From QWPN01 sp044238145 (GTDB taxonomy: Bacteria; Planctomycetota; Planctomycetia; Pirellulales; UBA1268): a stretch of DNA of 64,000 bases. Under the pieces are notes generated by a model. The model had not been told where the DNA came from. It searched no databases and saw nothing but the letters and a program-made list of their open reading frames with translations. This document shows positions 15,605 through 24,600 of this stretch, piece by piece (within the stretch, counting starts at the first letter, position 1; each line of letters begins with the position of its first letter). The DNA is taken from NCBI GenBank assembly GCA_044238145.1, contig JBIIDT010000008.1:1-64000 (forward strand), given 5' to 3'. A program made the translations under genes and the position numbers.

Positions 15605-15644
15605 TTCACGCCTGCGGGGCCATCCATGGCCCCCGCAGGCTTGG
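15605..15644 (+). repeat. 40-nt palindromic element, copy 1
   Basis: Positions 15605-15644 are identical to the reverse complement of 18857-18896. The core is GCCTGCGGGGCCAT (15610-15623) pairing with ATGGCCCCCGCAGGC (15626-15640), with one bulged C. Both copies begin one base after a stop codon (here the MFS gene), in the same orientation relative to the gene just ended. The pair resembles REP-type elements; a terminator or mRNA-stability role is possible but no T-run is seen. Confidence 0.8.
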
Positions 15645-15680
15645 GCCGTCCGGCGAACGCCAAGGGTTCGCCGGACGGCC
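15644..15680. other. 15-bp perfect hairpin after the MFS gene
   Basis: GGCCGTCCGGCGAAC (15644-15658) and GTTCGCCGGACGGCC (15666-15680) form a perfect 15-bp stem around a 7-nt loop, directly after the 40-nt element. The rest of 15681-15876 holds more short GC inverted repeats and a TACAAT hexamer (15817-15822) that may be the -10 of the next gene. Confidence 0.7.
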
Positions 15681-15876
15681 GGGCGGTCGCACCTCCGGGC
15701 GACCGTGGCCGCCGCGGAGCGGCGGCGGCGTGGCGAATCGACGAGGCGTCGATCCGCAGCACGCCCTGGGCATGCCGCGCGGCATACCAGTGCGTGCAGG
15801 CGACCCATCCTGCCCCTACAATCCGTAGACCGCCCGCCGGGCGGCGTGGTGATCGAAGAACCTTCACGAAGGGGAC

Positions 15877-16734
<858 letters not shown>

Positions 16735-16821
16735 CGACGCCGCAGGGATCGGGAAGGGAATCGCATTCCTGGCCGCTCGTGTTCCGGCTCCCAGGCGTGG
16801 TGCAGGGCTGAGACCCTTGGC

Positions 16822-18699
16822 CTATTCGCGCCGGTTCCCCGACAACCTCACGCCCGGAACCTCGCCGCGCGGGTAGCAGCGCCGCGCGATCGCCGGGCTC
16901 GACGGGGAGAGGCGGAAGTCCAGGTCCGTGCACCCGCCGGCAAACGCCGGGTCGGCGACCTCGCTGCCGGTTTCGAGCGCGAGTTCACGCCGCACACTTT
17001 CGAGCGTGTCGTAGTCCTTGTGCCGCCAGTCTCCGCCGAACGCCGGTCCCCACTGAAACAGTTTCTGGCCCGGTGCCGCCGCGTAGAGGTTGTTGGCCAT
17101 GGTGATGCGGAGATCTTCCAGGCTCAGGCCTTTTGGCTGCGCCCTGTCGTCCTTGGCTCGGTATTCCTTGGCGTTGTCCTGGCGGGGTTTTTCGGTCTTG
17201 GCCGGTGCGGCCCGTTGCAGGGCCTTGGGCCAGTGACGTTCGTCCTCCTGGGCGAACCATCCCGCGGTCTGGGCCATGCCGTTGTGGGCGATGATGTTGT
17301 TGCGGATGACGTTGTCGTGATTCCAGATGGCGACTTCCGCCTGCGGCTCGCCGCCGATCCGGGCGGTGGTGCGGAACTGTTCGCGGAATTGGAAACCCTC
17401 CCGGTTGCCGACCATGAGATTGCGTTCAATCAGGCAGTTCGGCGAACTCGACAGCGTGATACCACCGTTGGCGCCCCAGTCGCCGTACGCCTCACCCCAG
17501 CCGTTGCCGACGACGACGTTGTCGTGGGCGTGCAGCCCGTACGAGATCTCGTAGAAGATGCCGGATCCTTCGTTGCCGGAAATCAGGCAGTTACGGACGA
17601 CGCAGTCTTCGTTGCCTACGTCGAACCAGATCCCCGTCCCGCGATTGTCGATAAATCGGCTCTTCTCGATGACCGCCCGGCGGCACAGGCCGAGTTTGTT
17701 GCCGCCCCCGCCCCACGCACGGTTCCATCCCTTGGTGTTGTTGTTGCGCACCAGGCATCCGGTCATGAACAGGCCCTCGACGCCGGATGCGTCGAAACCG
17801 TCCCAGCCGTTGTCCTGCATCACGCAATCGCGCACCACGTGATCCTTGCCGCTGAAGGACGCGCCGAGGGCGCTCATCCGTTCGATGACGCAGCTCGCCA
17901 GGACTGATCCCCGGCCGTTCAATTGCACGGCGCCCAGCTGGGCCCGGTTGGCGGCATGCCGGAACAGGATGCCTTCGATCCAGACGTGGTCGCCTTTCAC
18001 GTTCCAGAGGACGTCACGGACCGAGGCTTCCGCCAGCATCGGCGTCTTTTCCAGGTCGGCATTGTCCCGGGTCCACAGCGAGAGGCGGCGGCCGTCCAGG
18101 TCGACGTGGAACGTCCCGCGTGCGAGTTTGGACCGGTCCATCACCTGCAGCAGTTGGTAGCCCAGGACGATGACCTGTTCGCTGCGGCCGATCTGCAGAT
18201 GGAACTCGTCGTCCGGGTGGGCGAAACTCTTGGTCCAGGTGTTGAACCGATGGGGCCAGGGCACGCTGAAGATGTTGTCCGGGCCGGGCTCCCGTTTGAG
18301 ATCGATCAGTCGATCCGCGCCGGTCACCACCACGCGGGCGCCGGGGGCGGCCCGGAACTGGATGGGGCGGTCGGGTGTTCCGCTCGCCTCGACGACCACC
18401 GACTCACGGTAGATCCCGGTGGCGATCAGCACGCAGTCGCCGGCCTTGGTCACCCTTGCGGCGGCGGCGATGGTCTTGAACGGCGCAGCCGGAGCCTTGG
18501 CGGGGCCGTCGCTGGCCAGGGGATCCGCCGGATTGACCCGGTATGTGGCTCCGGTGACCGGGGGACGTGCGGCCGACTCGCTGCGTGAATCCTCCGCCAG
18601 CAGCAGGGGAACCGCCGCACATGTCAGGCAGCAGACGATGGCGCGGGATGGGCGCCACGCCGGGCCCGGTGTCCCGGAGGTGGCAGATCGCATGACCAT
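16822..18699 (-). CDS. Secreted right-handed beta-helix protein (polysaccharide-lyase-like)
   Basis: A 625-residue exported protein. The signal peptide runs through SRAIVCCLTCAAVPLLLAED. The body has a pectate-lyase-like parallel beta-helix with N-rich turns typical of the fold (VRNNNTKGW, SRFIDNRGTGIWFDVGNEDC, ISGNEGSGIFYE, NNIIAHNGMAQTAG). PFKTIAAAARV near 85 is the DUF1565-like start of such helices. A Lys/Arg/Gln-rich insert lies near 520-560. It probably binds or cleaves an acidic polysaccharide; catalytic residues not assigned. The start is the ATG at 18699 (GAGGGA upstream); an earlier ATG at 18747 lacks a ribosome site. Its base composition is somewhat lower in GC than its neighbours. 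Confidence 0.75.
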   Translation of the reverse strand: MVMRSATSGTPGPAWRPSRAIVCCLTCAAVPLLLAEDSRSESAARPPVTGATYRVNPADPLASDGPAKAPAAPFKTIAAAARVTKAGDCVLIATGIYRESVVVEASGTPDRPIQFRAAPGARVVVTGADRLIDLKREPGPDNIFSVPWPHRFNTWTKSFAHPDDEFHLQIGRSEQVIVLGYQLLQVMDRSKLARGTFHVDLDGRRLSLWTRDNADLEKTPMLAEASVRDVLWNVKGDHVWIEGILFRHAANRAQLGAVQLNGRGSVLASCVIERMSALGASFSGKDHVVRDCVMQDNGWDGFDASGVEGLFMTGCLVRNNNTKGWNRAWGGGGNKLGLCRRAVIEKSRFIDNRGTGIWFDVGNEDCVVRNCLISGNEGSGIFYEISYGLHAHDNVVVGNGWGEAYGDWGANGGITLSSSPNCLIERNLMVGNREGFQFREQFRTTARIGGEPQAEVAIWNHDNVIRNNIIAHNGMAQTAGWFAQEDERHWPKALQRAAPAKTEKPRQDNAKEYRAKDDRAQPKGLSLEDLRITMANNLYAAAPGQKLFQWGPAFGGDWRHKDYDTLESVRRELALETGSEVADPAFAGGCTDLDFRLSPSSPAIARRCYPRGEVPGVRLSGNRRE

Positions 18700-18856
18700 C
18701 ACGGGCGTCCCTCGTTGACGGCGACAGAGTAGGTTCATCGTCGGCATTTCAGCAAGCGCCGGCGCATCCCTTCGGGCCTGCTTCGGCTTACGCGAGGCTC
18801 GCCTGGAGGGCGAGCCATCGCAGGTCGAGGCACACCTTGGCTGTGCCTCCGACCTG

Positions 18857-18896
18857 CCAAGCCTGCGGGGGCCATGGATGGCCCCGCAGGCGTGAA
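18857..18896 (-). repeat. 40-nt palindromic element, copy 2
   Basis: This is an exact inverse copy of 15605-15644. On the minus strand it starts one base after the porin stop codon (18898-18900), the same place and orientation as copy 1 behind the MFS gene. It is followed on that strand by two other stem-loops: CAGGTCG-AGGCACA with its partner (18821-18856) and GGCTCGCC/GGCGAGCC (18796-18816). The three hairpins together fill most of the gap to the next gene. Confidence 0.8.
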
Positions 18897-18897
18897 G

Positions 18898-20349
18898 TCA
18901 GAACGCAATCTGAAACTGCGTCTGGATCGCGGTGCCCGTGAAGCCGGCGCGATACGGATAGAGGATGTTCTGGGCCGGGTTGCGGTTCATGTACAGCGCC
19001 TCGAGCGTGAACCGCCCCTGCCGCGACTCGTGCACGTACCAGTTGAACCCGCCGCCGTACTCCTGGCCCGTGCCGTAGGGGCCCGTCAGGGCGCTGGAGC
19101 GGGCGTACACCTCGTAGGTTCGCGGCACGAAGCACCACGAGAGATAGCCGAGGCCACCGTGGTCGTAGATGCTCGACCGCTCGAACGTGCCGGTGCCGAC
19201 GAAGTCGTTCAGGAGCCGGAAGTAGTACTCGAAGTTCACCGCCCAGCCGGCGTACTTCCAGCCCGCGTCGACGGTCGCGAGCTGGAACAGGTACTGCTGC
19301 AGCCGTGAGCCGGGGCCGAGGGCGCCGGGCAGGGCGATCGGCGTGCCGTCGGAGAGCCGTACGATCGTGTCTTCGGGATTGAGCCCCGGGAAGATGATCG
19401 CCTGGGTGCGGGCGTAGGTGCCGCTGCCGCCGAGGCGGATCACGGGCTCGTCGCGGCACTCCATGTCGGAGTAGCCGAGGCCGAACGGGCCCAGCGGTTC
19501 CCACCAGGCGTTGCCGGCCCAGGCCATCGACGTGCCCTCGCGGAGCACGCCGGCTTGGCCGCCGTCGATCGCGTTCCACACGCCGGCCTGGTAGTTGAGC
19601 TCGCCGTCGAGCAGCGAGCCGACGGCGAACGCACCGGGGCTGTAGCCGGGGCGGAAGAAGGTGTTGGCCATGCTGCGGTCGATGCCCAGGGTCCACGGCT
19701 GGGCGTCGACCCATTCCCGCGAGGCCGGCACGATGGTCACGCCGCCGGCGAGCGTGGCCGCCTCGCTGAACTTCCAGCCGAGCGTGCCGAGTGGCACGAA
19801 GGCGGACCGCACACCCATGTCGGAGGTGCCGAACAAAGACGCCCGGTAGACGAGCCGCTCGTCGAGCACATGGCCGGAGAAGGAAAGCAGGACGCGGTTG
19901 AGGTTGAAGGTGTTGATGTTCCGCACCGGCCGCACTTCGCCCGTCGACAGGGTCCAGGTCTTCGCCGCCCGGGCGAACTCGAGCCAGCGGAGTTGCACGA
20001 AGCCATTCATGGCCAGGGCGAAGGGCAGGCCGCCGGATGCGCCCGTCGAGTGGTGGAGCAGCAGACCCTTGGGCGGGGCGATGTCGGTGGCTGGGATGTA
20101 CCGCGGTCGCGGGATGTTGGCCAGCCGCGCCGCGACGGCCTGGTCGACCAGGGCGCGGATCCGGGCTTCCTGCTCCGGATCCTCGTGGGTCAGCGACTCC
20201 TCGAAGTACTGGGCCGGTTCGACGTCGGCGTCATCCATGGCCGTCGGAACCGCGTCGACCTCCGCGTCGAGGTCCTGCGCAGGCGCACCCACCGCCGCGA
20301 CGAGGCAGCAGGCGACGGCGAACGCCGGGAAAAAGAGGGGTGCGCGCAT
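18898..20349 (-). CDS. Outer-membrane porin-like protein
   Basis: A 483-residue exported protein. The start is at 20349 (MRAPLFFPAFAVACCLVAAVGAPAQ is a signal peptide). Residues ~30-90 are an acidic helix (DLDAEVDAVPTAMDDADVEP, EEQARIRALVDQAVAARL-type), as in phosphate-selective porins. The rest is a series of amphipathic beta strands rich in Gly, Tyr and Trp (FAVGSLLDGELNYQAGVW; GGGFNWYVHESRQGRFTLEALYMNRNP) ending in a terminal phenylalanine (QFQIAF), the usual last residue of beta-barrel outer membrane proteins. OprP/OprO-like by layout. Substrate unknown. Confidence 0.8.
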   Translation of the reverse strand: MRAPLFFPAFAVACCLVAAVGAPAQDLDAEVDAVPTAMDDADVEPAQYFEESLTHEDPEQEARIRALVDQAVAARLANIPRPRYIPATDIAPPKGLLLHHSTGASGGLPFALAMNGFVQLRWLEFARAAKTWTLSTGEVRPVRNINTFNLNRVLLSFSGHVLDERLVYRASLFGTSDMGVRSAFVPLGTLGWKFSEAATLAGGVTIVPASREWVDAQPWTLGIDRSMANTFFRPGYSPGAFAVGSLLDGELNYQAGVWNAIDGGQAGVLREGTSMAWAGNAWWEPLGPFGLGYSDMECRDEPVIRLGGSGTYARTQAIIFPGLNPEDTIVRLSDGTPIALPGALGPGSRLQQYLFQLATVDAGWKYAGWAVNFEYYFRLLNDFVGTGTFERSSIYDHGGLGYLSWCFVPRTYEVYARSSALTGPYGTGQEYGGGFNWYVHESRQGRFTLEALYMNRNPAQNILYPYRAGFTGTAIQTQFQIAF

Positions 20350-20511
20350 GGGGGGCCCGACAGTGAAAATCGGGTCCGGCGGCACCGGTCATGCAGGATT
20401 TTCTGGTGAGGCAAGATGGGCAACTTTCGGTCGGCCGTGGAAGCCGCCAAAACGCCCAGGTTGGCCCATGAGAACTCGCGGACCGGCCGCGAAGATGTGG
20501 CGACCGGCCGC

Positions 20512-20539
20512 TTGACGGCCCACGGCAGGCTGCTACTGT
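20512..20539 (+). promoter_or_regulatory. sigma70-like promoter of the LysR gene
   Basis: TTGACG (20512-20517) and TACTGT (20534-20539) are 16 bp apart, 50-80 bp upstream of the LysR start. The region 20520-20592 is also unusually A/T rich for this window. Confidence 0.5.
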
Positions 20540-20541
20540 GT

Positions 20542-20556
20542 ATTCGTTATCCGAAT
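20542..20556 (+). promoter_or_regulatory. Candidate LysR-type operator
   Basis: The perfect inverted repeat ATTCG-TTATC-CGAAT contains the T-N11-A pattern bound by LysR proteins. It lies 3 bp after the promoter -10 box and about 36 bp before the LysR gene, a good place for autoregulation. Inferred from pattern only. Confidence 0.45.
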
Positions 20557-20592
20557 GATGCAAGGCGGCGTCATTTGTTTTGTTAATCACGG

Positions 20593-21561
20593 ATGTGGCC
20601 CGAACGCGGCCCCGCGGCCGTCACGCTGGTTTCCGTGAACCTCAAGTCCCTCAAGATCTTCTGCGACATCGTCTCCCGGCGGAGCTTTTCCCGCGCGGCG
20701 GAGGACAACGGCGTTTCGCAGTCGGCCGCCAGCCAGGTCGTCGGCCACCTCGAAGCCCACCTCGGCGTGAGGCTCATCGAGCGGTCGAAGCGGCCGCTCT
20801 CGCCCACCCGCGAAGGGCAGGCCTTCTACGACGGCTGCCGCAAACTGATCGCGGCCTACGACGCCCTCGAGGACCAGGTCCGCACGCTGCACGACGAGGT
20901 CGCCGGCCGCGTCCGTGTGGCCGCCATCTACTCGGTGGGCCTGCACCACATGAGCCGCTACGTGCAGGAGTTCATGAGCCGCCATCCGAAGGCGAACGTG
21001 CGGCTCGAATACCTCCATCCCGACCGCGTCATCGAGTCGGTCGAGCAGGGGCAGGCCGACATCGGCATCGTCAGCTACCCGCGGAGCACGCGGGCCCTCG
21101 AGGCGGAGCCGTGGCGTGAGGAGCCGATCGTGCTCGTCTGCGCCCCCGGCAATCCGCTGGCGGGTCGCGTGCAGGTGGCGCTCGGCGAACTGCACGGCCA
21201 GCGGATGGTCGGCTTCGACAGCGACCTCGTCATCCGCCACGAACTCGACCGGGCGCTCGCCGCCGCCGGCGCCGAGCCCGCCGTGGTCATGGAGTTCGAC
21301 AACGTCGAGACGATCAAGCGGGCCGTGGAGATCGACGCCGGCGTCGCCCTCCTGCCGGAGCCGACGGTGGGCCGCGAACTGGCCGCCGGCACGCTGTGCA
21401 CCGTGCGGCTGGCGGGCGAGGATCTGGTCCGGCCGCTGGGCATCATCCACGCCCGCGGCAAGCCGCTGGCACCGACCGTCGAGCGGTTCGTCGAGCTGCT
21501 CCGCGGTCACGCCCGCGACATGGACGCCGGCGTCGCCGCGCCGGCCGCCGCCACCCCCTGA
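20593..21561 (+). CDS. LysR-family transcriptional regulator next to gltBD
   Basis: About 310-322 residues. The HTH begins in LKSLKIFCDIVSRRSFSRAAEDNGVSQSAASQVVGHLEAHLG and is a standard LysR head. The effector domain (residues ~100-300) has the usual two alpha/beta lobes. The start is ATG 20593 or GTG 20635 (then MNLKSLK, nearer to the usual distance from the helix). It is codirectional and 64 bp upstream of gltB. A GltC-like role in regulating glutamate synthase is plausible by context, but the effector is not known. Confidence 0.85.
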   Translation: MWPERGPAAVTLVSVNLKSLKIFCDIVSRRSFSRAAEDNGVSQSAASQVVGHLEAHLGVRLIERSKRPLSPTREGQAFYDGCRKLIAAYDALEDQVRTLHDEVAGRVRVAAIYSVGLHHMSRYVQEFMSRHPKANVRLEYLHPDRVIESVEQGQADIGIVSYPRSTRALEAEPWREEPIVLVCAPGNPLAGRVQVALGELHGQRMVGFDSDLVIRHELDRALAAAGAEPAVVMEFDNVETIKRAVEIDAGVALLPEPTVGRELAAGTLCTVRLAGEDLVRPLGIIHARGKPLAPTVERFVELLRGHARDMDAGVAAPAAATP

Positions 21562-21625
21562 CCACACCGAGCCCGCGGCCGGACGCCGCGGCACCGCACC
21601 CTTCACCGCCCCTGCGAGCATCGCC

Positions 21626-24600
21626 ATGACGCGTCTTCCCAGCCTCCCGCCCCGCCAGGGCCTCTACGATCCCGCCAACGAGCACGACGCCTGCGGCGTG
21701 GGCTTCGTCGTGAACATGCACGGCGTGCGGAGCCACGACATCGTCCGCAAGGGGCTCGAGGTGCTCGAGAACCTGACGCACCGCGGGGCCTGCGGCTGCG
21801 ACCCGCTTACGGGCGACGGCGCCGGCATCCTGATCCAGACGCCGCACGAGTTCTTTACGGCGGCCGCCCCCAAGGCGGGCATCCGCCTGCCGCCGGCGGG
21901 CGACTGGGCTGTGGGGAACGTGTTCCTGCCGCCCTCGGAGGGGGACCGCGAGACGGCCGAGCAGTTCTTCGAGCAGGTGGTCCGCGAGGAGGGGCTGGAG
22001 TTCCTCGGCTGGCGAACCGTGCCCACGGACAACCGCTCGATCGGCGGCACGGCCCGCGAGGTGGAGCCCGTCGTCCGCCAGGCGTTCGTCGGCCGCGGCA
22101 AGCAGGTGGCCCGCGACCACTTCGAGTGGAAGCTGTTCGTCGCCCGGAAGCGGTTCGGCATCGAACTCGGCCGCTTCGGCCTCATCGAGCAGGCGTTCTG
22201 CTACGTCTGCTCGCTCTCGTCGAAGACCATGATCTACAAGGGGCTGCTGCTCGCCGACCAGGTGAGCAAGTACTACCCCGACCTCTCCGACCCGGCGATG
22301 AAGTCGGCGCTGGCGCTGGTCCACCAGCGGTACAGCACCAACACCTTCCCCACCTGGGACCTCGCCCACCCTTTCCGCTACCTCGCCCACAACGGCGAGA
22401 TCAACACCGTTCGCGGCAACATCAACTGGATGCACGCCCGCGAGAGCATGCTCGCCCATCCCGTGCTCGGTCCCGATCTCGAGAAGATCAAGCCGGTGAT
22501 CCGCGAGGGGGGCAGCGACTCCGCCACGCTCGACAACGTGCTGGAGCTGCTCGTGCTCGCCGGCCGGCCGCTGGAGGAGGCGGTGAGCATGCTCGTCCCC
22601 GAGCCGTGGAGCGGGCACGAGAGCATGGCCGACGACCTCAAGGCCTACTACGAGTTCCAGGCCTGCCTGATGGAACCCTGGGACGGCCCCGCGGCGCTGG
22701 CCTTCACCGACGGCGTGCGGATCGGCGCCACGCTCGACCGCAACGGCCTGCGGCCGGGCCGCTGGTGGCAGATGAAGGACGGCCTCGTGGTGATGGCCAG
22801 CGAGGCGGGCGTGCTCCAGCTCCCGGCGGGCGAGGTGGTCCGCAAGGGCCGGCTGCGGCCGGGGCGGATGTTCCTCGTCGACACCAAGGAGGGGCGGATC
22901 GTCGAGGACGACGAGATCAAGCGGCGGCTGGCCACCGCCCAGCCCTGGCGGGAGTGGGTGGCGTCCAACCAGGTCCGCCTCGACGCCCTGCCCGAGGCGG
23001 ATGCGGCCGCCGAACTGGTGAAGAACCGGGCCGTCGAGCCGAGCGAACTGCCCCCGAGCGGGAAGGCTGATGCCCATCCCCACGCCCTCGACCCCTGGCG
23101 GGCCGCCGGCGTGGCGGGCGAGGCGTCGAGCCTCGTGGAGCTGCAGCGGGCCTTCGGCTTCACGCTCGAGGACCTCAAGGTGATCCTCGCGCCCATGGCC
23201 ACCGACGGCGCCGAGCCGATCGGCTCGATGGGCAACGACACGCCGCTGGCGGTGCTCTCCGACCGGCCGCAGCTCCTCGCCAACTACTTCAAGCAGCTCT
23301 TCGCCCAGGTGACCAACCCGCCGCTCGACGCCATCCGCGAGGAGATCATCACCTCGATGATCACCACGATCGGCTGCGAGGGGAACCTGCTCGACACCAC
23401 GCCCGGCCAGGCCCGGCTGTTGCGGCTCGAGACGCCGGTGATCACCAACGCCGAGTGTGCCCGGATCAAGTCGCTCGACCGGCCGGGCCTGAAGGCGGCG
23501 ACGATCTCGCTCCTCTTTCCGGCCGCCGAGGGAGCGGCGGGCATGCGGCGGCGGCTGGCGGCGATCCGGGCCGAGGCCGCGGCGGCGATCCGCGGCGGCG
23601 CCACGATCCTCGTCCTCTCCGACCGCGGCGTGTGCCGTGATCAGGCGGCGGTGCCGGCGCTCTTGGCGACCGGCGGCGTCCACCACCACCTCGTCCGCGA
23701 GGGCACCCGCACCCGGTGCGGCATCGTCGTGGAGACGGGCGAGGCCCGCGAGGTGCAGCACTTCGCCCTGCTGACGGGCTACGGGGCCGGGGCCGTGAAC
23801 CCCTACCTGGCGTTCGCGACGATCGACCAGATGCAGGCCGAGCGGATCATCGCCGGCGACTACCCCCGCGAGAAGCTCCACAAGAACTTCGTCAAGGCGG
23901 CGACGAAGGGGCTCCTGAAGGTGATGAGCAAGATGGGCATCTCCACGCAGCAGAGCTACCGCGGCGCCCAGATCTTCGAGGCGGTGGGCCTCGACCAGGC
24001 CCTCGTCGACGAGTTCTTCGCGCGGACGCCGAGCCGGATCGGTGGCATCGGCCTCGAGGGCGTGGCCGACGAGTCGCTGCGCCGGCACGAGCACGCCTGG
24101 CCGCGGACGAACGTGCCGCAGACGCTCGAGCTCGACGTCGGCGGCCGCTACGCGTGGCGGCGGAAGGGAGAGGCCCACGTGCTCGCCCCGGACGTCGTCG
24201 CCTCGCTGCAGCGGGCCACGCAGATCAACAGCCGGGCGGAGTTCCAGAAGTACCAGAAGCTCATCGACGAGCAGCAGACGAAGCTGCTCACGCTCCGCGG
24301 CCTGCTCGACTTCAAGTGGGCCGACGCGGCGATTCCGCTCGGCGAGGTGGAGCCGGCCAAGGAGATCGTGAAGCGGTTCGCCACCGGGGCGATGTCCTAC
24401 GGCTCGATCTCCAAGGAGGCCCACGAGACGCTCGCCGTCGCCATGAACCGCCTCGGCGGCTGGAGCAACACGGGCGAGGGGGGCGAGGACCCGGTGCGAT
24501 ACGAGCCCGACCCCTCCGGCGACAGCAAGAACTCGAAGATCAAGCAGGTGGCCAGCGGCCGGTTCGGCGTGACGAGCCTGTACCTCGTCAACGCCAAGGA

